This document shows positions 8,935 to 18,343 of a stretch of 64,000 bases of DNA, in pieces. Source of the stretch: CAVZXS01 sp963779325. GTDB taxonomy: Bacteria; Bacteroidota; Bacteroidia; Chitinophagales; Chitinophagaceae. The stretch is taken from NCBI GenBank assembly GCA_963779325.1, contig CAVZXS010000011.1, forward strand, positions 310,001-374,000. The letters are read 5' to 3'. How positions within the stretch are numbered: position 1 is the stretch's first letter; every line of letters starts with the position of its first letter. The translations under genes were made by a program, and so were the position numbers. The notes beneath the pieces were generated by a model. That model had not been told where the DNA came from. It saw only the letters and a program-made list of their open reading frames with translations, and ran no database searches.

Positions 8935-10230
8935 TTAAGATTTGAAAAGACTCATTAATTTGTTTATATAAATATCGGGTGTGAAAGTGCGAAGCGCCAG
9001 GTTTCTGCAATTTACCGACATCTGTTTCAGTTCTTCATCGCTTAATGACAGCATGTATTGTATTCCTACGGCAAGATCGGCTGAATCAAAAAGTTTGGCG
9101 ATATAGCCTGTTTCCCCTGTATGCACCAGGTCTATAGCTACGCCCGTATTAAAAGCCACCACTGGTGTACCGCACATGATACATTGATTTACCATCAACG
9201 GTCCTGAATCTTCTAATGAAGGTGAAAGAGAAAAGTCGGCCGCCTGATAAGCTTTTATGAGGTTCTCTTCATTTAAGTAACCTACCCGTTTATAAGGTAT
9301 ATCTATTTTACTAAAATATTCTTCGCCATCGTTTCCCGCTATTAAAATCATGAAATCATCTTTTTTCTTCGCAGCATCTACGGTATTCATCATTTTTTTT
9401 TGCAACAAATCAAGCGCTTCAACAACCTGCCTTCCTCCTTTCCTGGGATACACAAATGACCCGGCACCGTAAAACATTACCCGGGTAGCAGGATCAATTC
9501 CGAAATGTGCTTTTGCAAGAGCTTTATCGCCCGGCGCAAATTTAACCGGATCAATTGCCGCCGTTAGCTTATGAACTTTTTTCTCTTTGAACAAAGAAGC
9601 TTTTAAAGCTCTTTCATAATCAGATGCGGAATGAGCCAGTAATTCTAAATTCTCGGGAATATTAGCCTTTTTATAATCTAAATTTTTTTTTGCAATATTT
9701 TTTTTTGAATTCGTGAATATAGCGGGGCAGTTTGAACAGTCTGTATGAAATCCTTCGCATTGCCAGGGATAATGGCAACCTCCTGTTAGTGCAGCATTGT
9801 CCGCCATCATCCAATAAATTTTGGCTCCCGTCAATGAGGCTAACTCCTTAACAGTTTTGGTATTCAAGAACTCAGATACCCAGTACACCAAGATGACATC
9901 CGGGTTAAAAGGCACACACTTCATTATTTTCTCAGCTGTACAATATTCTTTACTTTCATTCAAATTATAAAAAGAATAATTACTGTCAATAGTGAGCGGA
10001 TCAAATCGCCTGTACACATTTAAAAACTTTTCTTTAACCTTATTCACATAATGCCTGAAAGATTTTTCCTGAACTCTTTTTTGAAGTACGATAACATTAT
10101 CATTTGTCAAAGACGATTCTTTAACAAGCAAAACTGAATTGCAGCCTGCCTGTGAAAACATGTCTGTAATCATTTTAGAGGCAACACCCGCACCGCCTTC
10201 ATCCGTAGTAGCAAGATTTAAAATATTCAT
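8935..10230 (-). CDS. glycosyltransferase, GT4-like with cysteine-rich insertion
   Basis: A 431-residue GT-B glycosyltransferase resembling the WcaC group of colanic-acid enzymes. The N-terminal domain carries a cysteine cluster, C152, C157, C165 and C168 (GCHYPWQCEGFHTDCSNCP), seen in many Bacteroidota relatives. The C-terminal domain contains MFYGAGSFVYPRKGG near 252 and the donor site SLEDSGPLMVNQ (about 338-349), followed by GTPVVAF. The enzyme transfers a sugar to a lipid-linked intermediate in the cytoplasm. It is separated from the next upstream gene by 19 bases. The cysteine cluster may bind a metal structurally; that is an inference. Confidence 0.87.
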   Translation of the reverse strand: MNILNLATTDEGGAGVASKMITDMFSQAGCNSVLLVKESSLTNDNVIVLQKRVQEKSFRHYVNKVKEKFLNVYRRFDPLTIDSNYSFYNLNESKEYCTAEKIMKCVPFNPDVILVYWVSEFLNTKTVKELASLTGAKIYWMMADNAALTGGCHYPWQCEGFHTDCSNCPAIFTNSKKNIAKKNLDYKKANIPENLELLAHSASDYERALKASLFKEKKVHKLTAAIDPVKFAPGDKALAKAHFGIDPATRVMFYGAGSFVYPRKGGRQVVEALDLLQKKMMNTVDAAKKKDDFMILIAGNDGEEYFSKIDIPYKRVGYLNEENLIKAYQAADFSLSPSLEDSGPLMVNQCIMCGTPVVAFNTGVAIDLVHTGETGYIAKLFDSADLAVGIQYMLSLSDEELKQMSVNCRNLALRTFTPDIYINKLMSLFKS

Positions 10231-10249
10231 AAAATGACGAACCTACTCG

Positions 10250-10918
10250 TTATGAAATTACTACCTCATCGCTTTTCTTTTCAATCAATACAGAACGCGG
10301 CGGCAAATAAACTCCCTTTTCAATTGTATCATTCATGATTACAGCTCCTGCTCCAATTAGTGTTTCCCGCGCTATTGTAATTCCGTCACGCAGGGCAGCG
10401 TTCACACCAAGAAAACAATTTTGCTTAATATTTACAAAACCCGATATAACAACATGTGAGGTTATATAGCAGTGGTCTTCAATAGTTACATCATGACCTA
10501 TATGATTACCGCTCCACAACACCACATTATTTCCGATTTTCGTATACGGTTGAATTGTATTATCCTCCAGGATAAAACAATTATCTCCTGGCGGAAACTG
10601 TGAAAGAAATGTACAGCGAGAACTGATATAGCTTGTCAGTTTATAGCCCATGTTTTTGCATTCAGTATACAGGTTTTCCCTGATTTTATTCATTTGCTTG
10701 TAGCCTGTGGCTACAAACGCCTCGAATTCAGAAGGAGAATACTCAGAGGCAATATCTTCAAGTGCTATTACCGGTAATCCTTCGAAAACGGTTTCAGATA
10801 GATACTTCCTGCTAACGGCAAAAGCAGCTACTTGATATTGCGAGTCGGTTTCAAAATAATATCGGGCAAGTCTTGCATTTGAAGAAGCACCAACGATAAC
10901 TACCTTTTTATTTTTCAT
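10250..10918 (-). CDS. sugar O/N-acyltransferase, left-handed beta-helix (NeuD/PglD-like)
   Basis: A 222-residue protein with an N-terminal nucleotide-fold domain (KKVVIVGASSNARLARYYF) and a C-terminal left-handed beta-helix made of hexapeptide repeats (NTIQPYTKIGNNVVLWSG, HIGHDVTIEDHCYI, FLGVNAALRDGITI, LIGAGAVI). This is the architecture of NeuD, PglD and related sialic-acid and bacillosamine acetyltransferases, which use acetyl-CoA. The histidines in GNHIGHDV are the likely catalytic bases. Its start overlaps the end of the WbqC gene by 11 bases, so the two are translationally coupled. The likely substrate is an amino sugar, perhaps the RffA product. Confidence 0.82.
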   Translation of the reverse strand: MKNKKVVIVGASSNARLARYYFETDSQYQVAAFAVSRKYLSETVFEGLPVIALEDIASEYSPSEFEAFVATGYKQMNKIRENLYTECKNMGYKLTSYISSRCTFLSQFPPGDNCFILEDNTIQPYTKIGNNVVLWSGNHIGHDVTIEDHCYITSHVVISGFVNIKQNCFLGVNAALRDGITIARETLIGAGAVIMNDTIEKGVYLPPRSVLIEKKSDEVVIS

Positions 10919-11612
10919 GGAGGTTAAATGATTTCATAAATTTAAAGGAATCAGGACCTTCATTAAAAATAAGATCCAGTATGCTTACGGCATGATCAAA
11001 CTGACCGTGCAATTGATTATACTCGGGATAACCTGAGTAGTCAAAATAATGTACGGTAATATTATCTTTCGCAAAAAGGGCCTCGTCCATATAAAACTTT
11101 GCAGCAGGGCCGGAGTAATAATCGGTCGCTTTTCTTTTCTTACAAATATCAATCAGTCTTTCATTTCGTTCATCAAGAAGTTCAAACTCGCTTGACCAAA
11201 GCAGCGCTGTTTTTATACCAAGTATATCACATATAGTTTTTATAAATAAATAATTAATCTTACTTAAATACTCTTCATTATTATTCAGATAAATAGCTTC
11301 TACAATCTTTCGATATTCTTCAAAATAAGGAGCTTTTTTATAATTGTGTAAAATAGTGTTCCAGTGATCCTGTCCCCATTTCGGATCACTTATTTTTGTT
11401 TCATTAATTTTTTGAAAAAATTTCCCTTTTACTTCTACCGGGATAGTTAACCACTGTGTGCCGTCCTTTGTTTTTATTTTATTCCTGTTGCGCCAGTCGC
11501 GTCGGGTATATTGCATGTCGTCGTAAAGAACAAACTCATCAACACTGTTTATTGAATCAAAATATCCTTTCCAGGGAATATAATTGGATTGAGAAATGGC
11601 TATTCGTTTCAT
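10908..11612 (-). CDS. WbqC family protein
   Basis: A 234-residue protein of the WbqC-like family. It has the signature opening MKRIAISQSNYIPWKGYF followed by DEFVLYDDMQYTRRDWRNRN and TIPVEVKGKF. The family is common in O-antigen and capsule loci, and its biochemical role is not firmly established; it has been proposed to assist amino-sugar modification. The 3' end overlaps the acyltransferase gene by 11 bases, which supports a shared function with that enzyme. Full length, with the start at the ATG beside the recognised N-terminus. Confidence 0.88.
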   Translation of the reverse strand: MKRIAISQSNYIPWKGYFDSINSVDEFVLYDDMQYTRRDWRNRNKIKTKDGTQWLTIPVEVKGKFFQKINETKISDPKWGQDHWNTILHNYKKAPYFEEYRKIVEAIYLNNNEEYLSKINYLFIKTICDILGIKTALLWSSEFELLDERNERLIDICKKRKATDYYSGPAAKFYMDEALFAKDNITVHYFDYSGYPEYNQLHGQFDHAVSILDLIFNEGPDSFKFMKSFNLHEK

Positions 11613-11738
11613 GGGTTTCTTTTAAACGCTGCGTATTTGCAGAAATATGTTAAAAAATAAAGACGCAGATAAAATAGTATGCTGATCTCTGAGAAGAAAA
11701 AATTTTATGTCTGCCGGTAATACAAACTCGAAAACTAT

Positions 11739-12383
11739 TTATTTAAGATTTAAATTATTAATAATTTTAAAAGGGTTGCCGATCACGGATACATTATCAG
11801 CAATATCTTTTGTAATAACTGAGCCGATGCCTATTTTGACATTATCACCTATTTTCAATCCGTGTGACAGAGCCGCGCCTGAACCAATAAAACAATTCTG
11901 ACCTATTTGCACACCTCCCGACAAAGTAACCCCCGGGGAAATGTATGTACATCTGCCAACGATTGTGTGATGAGCTATAGCCGTTGACATATTTATCAGG
12001 ACACCGTTTGATACCTGTACATCAAATCCAACATTGACCATAGGGTAGGCAATTACCCCGTTCCCGATACTTGCCGCAGGTTGAATATATGCCGTTTTAT
12101 GAATAAGAGGGGGGAAACTAAACTGATTTTTTTCCAATTGCTGACATAGTTCATTCTTTTTTGCAAGATGAAGATATCCAAGGCCAAAATAAAATTCCAA
12201 ATCGCTGAATTTATTATTATCAAAATCAGAAAACCGGAAAGCATTCTTTACTCCTTTTGCATATAAAATGTCGTCAAAGTAAAAAAAAACAACCTCCTGA
12301 CCTGCATGGTTTTCAATGATAATTTGCTCAACGTGCTGCCCTATTACACTGTAGCCGATTATTCCTACTTTCTTTTGCTTCAT
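11739..12383 (-). CDS. acetyltransferase, NeuD/PglD-like left-handed beta-helix
   Basis: A 214-residue protein with an N-terminal Rossmann-like domain (KKVGIIGYSVIGQHVEQI) and a beta-helix from about residue 95 (YIQPAASIGNGVIAYPMVNV, NMSTAIAHHTIVGRCTYISP, GVQIGQNCFIGSGA, IKIGIGSVITKDI style repeats). The AHHTIVG segment supplies the catalytic histidine of PglD-type N-acetyltransferases. This is the second such enzyme in the locus and is only distantly similar to the one at 10250, so two different positions or sugars are probably acylated. It lies 59 bases downstream of the flippase gene and 126 bases upstream of the WbqC gene. Confidence 0.82.
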   Translation of the reverse strand: MKQKKVGIIGYSVIGQHVEQIIIENHAGQEVVFFYFDDILYAKGVKNAFRFSDFDNNKFSDLEFYFGLGYLHLAKKNELCQQLEKNQFSFPPLIHKTAYIQPAASIGNGVIAYPMVNVGFDVQVSNGVLINMSTAIAHHTIVGRCTYISPGVTLSGGVQIGQNCFIGSGAALSHGLKIGDNVKIGIGSVITKDIADNVSVIGNPFKIINNLNLK

Positions 12384-12442
12384 AGAAAAAAATTTAAAGA
12401 AATAAAAAGGGTAATCGGGAATCAGGTAAACTTATTCGGTGA

Positions 12443-13837
12443 TTATGCATTCCATATTCCCGTTGCCGTACCTTTCATTATTTTGCGATACTGTATGGGA
12501 GACCAAAGTGCATTGACAACGGCTAATAGTAAGGACGATAAAACAACTCCGGATACTCCGAATTGCCTGCCCAAAAATATGGCTAAAGGAATATTAATCA
12601 ATGCACCAATGAGGCCGCTGTACAACTGCAGTTTTAGCTTACCTACTCCATTCAGAAATACGGAAAAAATTGTACACCAGGTATTCACGATAATATAAGA
12701 GACAATGGTTAAAGACAATATAAACGGCACTTTGATTTTATCACCTACCCACAGCCTGTAAACAGTATCTGAAAATAACAACATTACAACTCCTCCTATT
12801 GCCAACAGCAGCCATACACTTTTTAGTTTTTTCATCGTAGACCGGATCCATTCAAAATCATTTTTTACATACGCCTCGGTATACGCACTCCAAAAGGGTG
12901 TAATAATAATTCCGAAAACCATCGGCAATACACCGAAAAATTTGAAGGCGATGTTGTATTGCGCCACCGGGTTATTATAATCTAACAGTGCGGTAGCTTT
13001 TTGCTGTGCAATAATTATAACGGTTGTTTCATATACTAAAATGAATGCAATCTGGATTAAGAAAAACTTAAGTCCCAAGCTCATCAGGTTTCGGGCATAC
13101 TTAAATTTTACAAACTTAAAAGCAGGCGCGTAGATTTTATATTTATTTGAAAAAAACCAAATGCCTGCGCCAAGTAATACCAGCAACTGTGTACCTACAA
13201 AACTTATACCCAAATAGACCAGGTTGCCTTTAGTAGTTTTTGTAAGAATAAAAATAATTATCAGCGACAACAGGCTCGACAAAAAGTTGAAGAAAGAAGC
13301 TGTAGCCGACCGTTGATCTGCATTTAAAATGATGGCAATAAGTTGTAATACAAAGTCAATACAAAAATAACCGAAAACGATCAGGGCCAAAATACCCAAC
13401 TCACCGGCCATTCCCGCAGGAGCATTTAAGATAGATGACCAATTGAGAAAGGGATTTATAATCGCAAAAAGCAATAACACCAAAGCACTGATGATAGTTA
13501 GTATTGCATACGTAGTGCTTACATAAATACGGGCAAGCGCATCATCGCCCTTCGCTTTTGCTTCCGCAAATTTATTTCTCAATCCGTTACCGAAACCAAT
13601 ATCAAAAAAAGCGAACCAACTGACAAGTGATGTAATAGTTACCCATATGCCGTATTCATCAGGGTTAACATAAGTTAAAGTAAGCGGTACTGATACAATA
13701 CTTATAGCAATACTGCCACCTTTAATAAGAAAAGATGCAAGTATATTTTTCTTGGCTTTTACACTACGATCTTGCCCTTTATTAAGAATATTCTTAATGA
13801 ACGCTACAGGCTGCATCAACCGATCAATCATTCTCAC
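12443..13837 (-). CDS. lipid-linked oligosaccharide flippase (Wzx-like, MOP superfamily)
   Basis: A 464-residue polytopic inner-membrane protein with about 12-14 hydrophobic helices and the N-terminal pattern ILASFLIKGGSIAISIVSVP followed by YVNPDEYGIWVTITSLVSWF, typical of polysaccharide flippases. It moves undecaprenyl-linked repeat units across the inner membrane. With the Wzy polymerase at 1535 and the co-polymerase and export lipoprotein upstream, it completes a Wzx/Wzy-dependent export route. It lies 76 bases downstream of gmd. The length is normal for the family. Confidence 0.88.
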   Translation of the reverse strand: MRMIDRLMQPVAFIKNILNKGQDRSVKAKKNILASFLIKGGSIAISIVSVPLTLTYVNPDEYGIWVTITSLVSWFAFFDIGFGNGLRNKFAEAKAKGDDALARIYVSTTYAILTIISALVLLLFAIINPFLNWSSILNAPAGMAGELGILALIVFGYFCIDFVLQLIAIILNADQRSATASFFNFLSSLLSLIIIFILTKTTKGNLVYLGISFVGTQLLVLLGAGIWFFSNKYKIYAPAFKFVKFKYARNLMSLGLKFFLIQIAFILVYETTVIIIAQQKATALLDYNNPVAQYNIAFKFFGVLPMVFGIIITPFWSAYTEAYVKNDFEWIRSTMKKLKSVWLLLAIGGVVMLLFSDTVYRLWVGDKIKVPFILSLTIVSYIIVNTWCTIFSVFLNGVGKLKLQLYSGLIGALINIPLAIFLGRQFGVSGVVLSSLLLAVVNALWSPIQYRKIMKGTATGIWNA

Positions 13838-13913
13838 TCAGGTTTAGTTGTCCGGTAAAGGAATTTATATTCTTTATAATTAGAAAGAAAAAAAACAGTT
13901 TCCGCGTATTTTT

Positions 13914-15026
13914 TTACTCGAACTGATTTTTGACAAGATACCCGTTTTCTTTAAGCAGCTTCTCCTTTTTATAATATGCGGTATCCGCCGCTACCATTTC
14001 ATTTATCAACATGGCAAGATCATACTTAGGCTTCCATCCCAATTTTGCTTTTGCCTTTGACGGATCGCCAACCAACAGTTCTACTTCAGTGGGGCGAAAA
14101 TATTCTTTATCTACCGCCACTACTTCAAGGCCTTCTTCTAATTGATACTCGAGATTGCTGCAGGATGCAACATATCCTTTTTCATGTACATCCTCACCCC
14201 TGAAAATAATTTCTATTCCAAGCTCTGCAAATGCCATTCTTACAAATTCTCTTACATAAGCGGTAACGCCCGTTGCAATTACAAAATCTTCGGGCTTTTC
14301 CTGTTGCAGCATCAGCCACATAGCTTCTACATAATCTTTGGCATGTCCCCAATCACGTTGTGCATCCAGGTTACCGAGGTATAATTTATCCTGCAGGCCA
14401 AGCGCAATGGCTGCAACTGCCCGGGTTATTTTACGTGTTACAAAAGTTTCTCCTCTTAAGGGGCTTTCATGATTAAACAAAATGCCGTTACAAGCAAACA
14501 TATTATAGGCTTCGCGGTAATTTACCGTTATCCAGTAAGCGTACAATTTAGCTACACCATACGGGCTGCGCGGATAAAAAGGCGTAGTTTCTTTTTGCGG
14601 TATTTCCTGAACAAGACCATAGAGTTCCGAAGTAGAAGCCTGATATATTTTTGTTTTTTTCTCTAACCCCAGTATTCGAATAGCTTCTAATAAACGAAGC
14701 GTACCAATACCGTCGGCATTTGCTGTGTATTCGGGTGTATCAAAACTCACTTTTACGTGGCTCATGGCACCCAAATTATATATCTCATCAGGCTGTGTTT
14801 GCTGAATGATGCGAATGATGTTAGTAGAGTCAGTTAAATCTCCGTAGTGCAATTTAAACCGAACACTTTTTTCATGCGGATCCTGATACAAATGATCAAT
14901 TCTGTCTGTGTTAATAAGTGATGAACGTCTTTTTACACCATGCACCATGTATCCCTTGTCCAAAAGCAGTTGCGCCAGGTAGGCGCCGTCTTGCCCAGTT
15001 ATACCTGTTATTAATGCAGTCTTCAT
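13914..15026 (-). CDS. gmd: GDP-mannose 4,6-dehydratase
   Basis: A 370-residue extended short-chain dehydrogenase. The NADP site is TGITGQDGAYLAQLL (glycines 8, 11, 14), followed by RRSS near 33. The active site is seen at T132 and E134 (STSELYG) and Y156 with K160 (YPRSPYGVAK), and LFNHESPLRGETFVTRKI is the substrate and dimer region of the family. It converts GDP-mannose to GDP-4-keto-6-deoxymannose, precursor of GDP-fucose, GDP-rhamnose or GDP-perosamine. No GDP-fucose synthase (fcl) is next to it in this window, so the final sugar is undetermined. Two stem-loops lie in the leader between upxY and this gene. Confidence 0.95.
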   Translation of the reverse strand: MKTALITGITGQDGAYLAQLLLDKGYMVHGVKRRSSLINTDRIDHLYQDPHEKSVRFKLHYGDLTDSTNIIRIIQQTQPDEIYNLGAMSHVKVSFDTPEYTANADGIGTLRLLEAIRILGLEKKTKIYQASTSELYGLVQEIPQKETTPFYPRSPYGVAKLYAYWITVNYREAYNMFACNGILFNHESPLRGETFVTRKITRAVAAIALGLQDKLYLGNLDAQRDWGHAKDYVEAMWLMLQQEKPEDFVIATGVTAYVREFVRMAFAELGIEIIFRGEDVHEKGYVASCSNLEYQLEEGLEVVAVDKEYFRPTEVELLVGDPSKAKAKLGWKPKYDLAMLINEMVAADTAYYKKEKLLKENGYLVKNQFE

Positions 15027-15063
15027 ATATTAATTTGCCGTAAAATTGAAATGCTTAATTGAG

Positions 15064-15147
15064 AAAACAGCCGCCAAAAGAGGCAGCTGCTGTTTTAAAA
15101 AATTCTATGTAAAGAAAGAGACCTTTTCTTTATCCTGTTTAAAAGGT
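15064..15147 (-). promoter_or_regulatory. paired stem-loops in the leader between the UpxY-like gene and gmd
   Basis: The 194-base spacer holds two inverted repeats. One has 8-bp arms AAAACAGC (15064-15071) and GCTGTTTT (15089-15096), with a further GCC/GGC pairing inside. The other has 7-bp arms ACCTTTT (15121-15127) and AAAAGGT (15141-15147). On the minus strand they lie directly upstream of gmd, in the transcript downstream of the NusG-like gene. No long U-tract follows either arm on the minus strand, so a simple terminator is not obvious. A pause or antitermination site acted on by the UpxY-like protein is a plausible inference. Confidence 0.4.
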
Positions 15148-15220
15148 ATAAATGTTTTTTAAATGAAATAATAAACAGGCTGATTAAATATCCGTCTGCT
15201 TCAATATCAATAGTTACTAT

Positions 15221-15775
15221 TTACTTCGCGGCGTATTGACTGCTTTTTGATAATTCGTAATTACGAAGAACGCCTGCTTCAATTACTTTCACGTTATCAG
15301 TCTCAATCTCGGCATACATCATATATCCCAATGACGGAAGTATAATTTTAACTGACTTATTTTTTAATACCATCACCTGCCCTTCCATGTCCATCAGCGG
15401 GCCGCTTACTATACGTACCCTGTCGTTAATACTAATCGGCGTCTTTTCCAACATAACATTAGTGTACTCCTCTAAAAAACTTTTTATCATACTGATCTCA
15501 CTATCCCGGATAACGGCGGGCTTACCAAGCCAATAAACCATATTAATAACACCGTCTGTTTTTTTAAGCCGTGCATGCTCTAATTCGGACACTCTTACAA
15601 AAACATAAGATGTAAATAATGGTTCAAGAACAATCTTTTTCCGGTCGCTCCACTGTCGTTGTACTCTGTTCAGCGGGCAATAGTTTTCAATGTTCTCGCG
15701 GGTCAAAAGAGCTGCTACTTTTTTCTCCCATCTGGGTTTGGTGTAAACAGCGTACCAATTTTTGTTTTCGGTCAT
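15221..15775 (-). CDS. UpxY-family transcription antiterminator (NusG paralogue)
   Basis: A 184-residue NusG-like protein. The NGN domain starts with NWYAVYTKPRWEKKVAALL and includes CPLNRVQRQWSDRKK and PLFTSYVFVRV. A KOW segment follows at about 116-146 (INDRVRIVSGPLMDMEGQVM). UpxY proteins are operon-specific antiterminators of Bacteroidota capsule loci, binding RNA polymerase to let it read through long polysaccharide operons. Here it sits third from the top, after the export and kinase genes and before all sugar genes, so it probably controls the segment starting at gmd. A 214-base leader precedes it; no convincing promoter box was seen there. Confidence 0.88.
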   Translation of the reverse strand: MTENKNWYAVYTKPRWEKKVAALLTRENIENYCPLNRVQRQWSDRKKIVLEPLFTSYVFVRVSELEHARLKKTDGVINMVYWLGKPAVIRDSEISMIKSFLEEYTNVMLEKTPISINDRVRIVSGPLMDMEGQVMVLKNKSVKIILPSLGYMMYAEIETDNVKVIEAGVLRNYELSKSSQYAAK

Positions 15776-15989
15776 TTGGATAAGTTTAAGTAGTTAATTT
15801 CATTTTATTTCATAGTCGGGTTATTTTTCATATTGCGTTAACAATTTTCTTTACTCTTAATACGGCTTCGCCCTTCTCAGTCACAAACACAGACTGATCA
15901 AAGATTATTTTCCTTTAAGACGGGTACTTTAATTAATCATTTCAAATCAAAACACCGCTAATTATTGGCAAGCCGCACAAATGCTATTC

Positions 15990-18332
15990 CTATATTGATT
16001 TTTTTGAGTAGCGTTTTTTCTTCACCTCTTTTTCTTTATGAATATAGCCGTAGCCGTAACCATAGCCGTATACATTTTTACCAAAGCCTCTTGAACGTAC
16101 CCCGTTAAAAACAATCGCTAAATTCTTCAATTCATTTATCCTGTTATTCGCATCCATCCGCTCTACAGCTACTTTGGGCGTATGCCTGTGTCTTATTACA
16201 TAAAGACTGGCATCACAATAATTGGAGAGTACGTAGGCATCGGACAAAAGCCCTACCGGCGCCGTATCAATAATAATATAGTCAAAAAGGGGAGTAAGGT
16301 ACTCCATCAGGTCCCTTACTCTTTCGCTCATTATTAATTCAGACGGGTTGTCGGGCAAATTACCGGCCGGCATTACAAAAAGATTTTCATTAACAGACGA
16401 TCTGCGAATAACTTCCTCCGGTTCAGCTTCTCCATTAAGGTAATCAGTTAATCCTTTGTTTACCGTTGTACTTAGTTTATCTGTAAGCGTAGGGTTACTC
16501 AGGTCAAACTCAAGCACTATAACTTTCTTATCTACCATAGCCAAGCTGAGACCCAAGTTGGCCACAATAAAACTTTTACCATCACCCGAAACACTGGAAG
16601 TAACCAATATTTTCTTCCTTTCGCCCTTTATACCTATGTAAGGAAGGGAAGTTCTTAATTTTCGGAACTGTTCGGCAACAAATGTTCTTTTACCTTCGCC
16701 GATTACTAAAGGACTCTTCGATTTTTCATGAACAATCTCGCCAATAATGGGAATAGATGTAAAGTTTTCTATTTCATGGCGAAAAAGAATTGTGCGTTTA
16801 AACATTTCGATAGCGGTGATTAGCCCGATTGATATGGCAAAAGCCATAACCAATGCCATCATATAAAACTTTTTCGGGTTGGGGCTTACCGGCCAGAAGG
16901 ATGATTGCGCTTTATCAACCAACCTGCTGTCGGCCACAGCCGAGGCATGTGATAATTCAGTCTCTTCTCTTTTTTGCAATAAAAAATTATAAACACTGCT
17001 GATAGTAGCTTGTTTACGACTTATATCAACCAAGTCTCTTTCTTTTTTAGGAATATTACTCAACAGCGAATTATACCTGCTGTTAGTAACATCCAAACTG
17101 CTTTTTGTAGATTCAAGGTTTCTTTGCTGGCTTTCTATATTTTCTAAAATGCTGGGTCTGATCTTATCAATCTGGTCGGCTACGGAAATAAGATCAGGGT
17201 GATTAAGTCCAACGGTTTTTTTCTTTTTCTCATATTCCACTTCGGCCTCATATAAATTATTGATAAGTTGTGTGAGCAATTGATTCTCGACACCAACTGT
17301 AGACGGCACCGTCCCGGAAGCATTGCCTTTCAATTTTACATAATTCGACACCTTTTCCAATACCCCCAATTGCATATTAATTTTTGCAATCTCCTGGTCG
17401 TTTGCAGTTACACTGGCTATAAACGACTGACCTTGAGAACCGATATCAATAGCACCCTGGGTAGATTTATATTCCTGTAATTTAGATTCTATAGAATCAA
17501 GATCGCGACCAACAACACTTAACCTTTGCTCAACTGATGCCAATGTGTTTTTTGCCAATATATTTTTATCGTTAACGTCTGCAGCGTAATAAGCAGCTAT
17601 AAGACCGTTCAAAATATCTTCTGAACGAGCGGGTACTTCGTCCATCAATTTTAGATTGATAATACTTGCCAGTTTGCTGACGGAACTGACATTGAGTGCG
17701 CCCACTAAACCCGAAGCAACATACTTGGGATTCATCAGTACGAAATACAAGGGTTTTAAAGGCGGATTATTTATCGGCTGAAGCTGAGGCCTGAACTTTA
17801 AGGTGCCGTACTTAGTGGTTACCCATTCATTTACAGGATAAGATAAATTATCAATAACAACCTGCAATTTAGCTTTTTCATATGTAAAAAAAACCTGCTC
17901 AGTACCTGTTATTGAATCAGGATTTTGCACTTCAATTTGAATAGGGGAACCGGCATAAGCCGAGACAGTTCTTACCTTTCCTTTTTCAAAAACCTGCGCA
18001 TAGAGATGAAGATTTTTTACCACTTCTGTCATCAGCGACCTGGATTTGATGACCTCTATTTCGTTTTCTATGATTTTCTTGGTTGAAAGCTGGTTTAATG
18101 ATTCAACAATTTTTGAATCGTCAATACCTTTCCTTTCATCTTTTATCAGAAGTGTGGCAGATGATTCATACATCGGCGTTGTATAACGCAACTTGAACCA
18201 TGCTGCTGTTATGGCGGCAAGAAACACCAATAAGAAAAGCGGCCAATATGGAAAATATTTAAACCACAGTTGGCTGAGGATGTTTTTTTCGGGCTTTTGC
18301 ACCCCTGTTTTTTGATTCAGATTCAGTTCCAT
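15990..18332 (-). CDS. polysaccharide co-polymerase/tyrosine autokinase (Wzc-like)
   Basis: A 780-residue inner-membrane protein. TM1 lies at about 28-45, a periplasmic Wzz-type domain with long helical hairpins at about 46-485, and TM2 at about 489-510. The cytoplasmic BY-kinase follows: Walker A SSVSGDGKSF (about 578-587), Walker A' VIVLEFDLSNP (604-614) and Walker B YIIIDTAPVG (685-694). The C-terminal tail is tyrosine rich, with five tyrosines alternating with glycines (coded at 16044-16072), the autophosphorylation cluster. I chose the ATG at 18332, 11 bases after the export gene stop, because the upstream in-frame extension lies inside that gene and lacks conservation. It controls chain length and export. 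Confidence 0.9.
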   Translation of the reverse strand: MELNLNQKTGVQKPEKNILSQLWFKYFPYWPLFLLVFLAAITAAWFKLRYTTPMYESSATLLIKDERKGIDDSKIVESLNQLSTKKIIENEIEVIKSRSLMTEVVKNLHLYAQVFEKGKVRTVSAYAGSPIQIEVQNPDSITGTEQVFFTYEKAKLQVVIDNLSYPVNEWVTTKYGTLKFRPQLQPINNPPLKPLYFVLMNPKYVASGLVGALNVSSVSKLASIINLKLMDEVPARSEDILNGLIAAYYAADVNDKNILAKNTLASVEQRLSVVGRDLDSIESKLQEYKSTQGAIDIGSQGQSFIASVTANDQEIAKINMQLGVLEKVSNYVKLKGNASGTVPSTVGVENQLLTQLINNLYEAEVEYEKKKKTVGLNHPDLISVADQIDKIRPSILENIESQQRNLESTKSSLDVTNSRYNSLLSNIPKKERDLVDISRKQATISSVYNFLLQKREETELSHASAVADSRLVDKAQSSFWPVSPNPKKFYMMALVMAFAISIGLITAIEMFKRTILFRHEIENFTSIPIIGEIVHEKSKSPLVIGEGKRTFVAEQFRKLRTSLPYIGIKGERKKILVTSSVSGDGKSFIVANLGLSLAMVDKKVIVLEFDLSNPTLTDKLSTTVNKGLTDYLNGEAEPEEVIRRSSVNENLFVMPAGNLPDNPSELIMSERVRDLMEYLTPLFDYIIIDTAPVGLLSDAYVLSNYCDASLYVIRHRHTPKVAVERMDANNRINELKNLAIVFNGVRSRGFGKNVYGYGYGYGYIHKEKEVKKKRYSKKSI

Positions 18333-18343
18333 AAGTTTACTTA

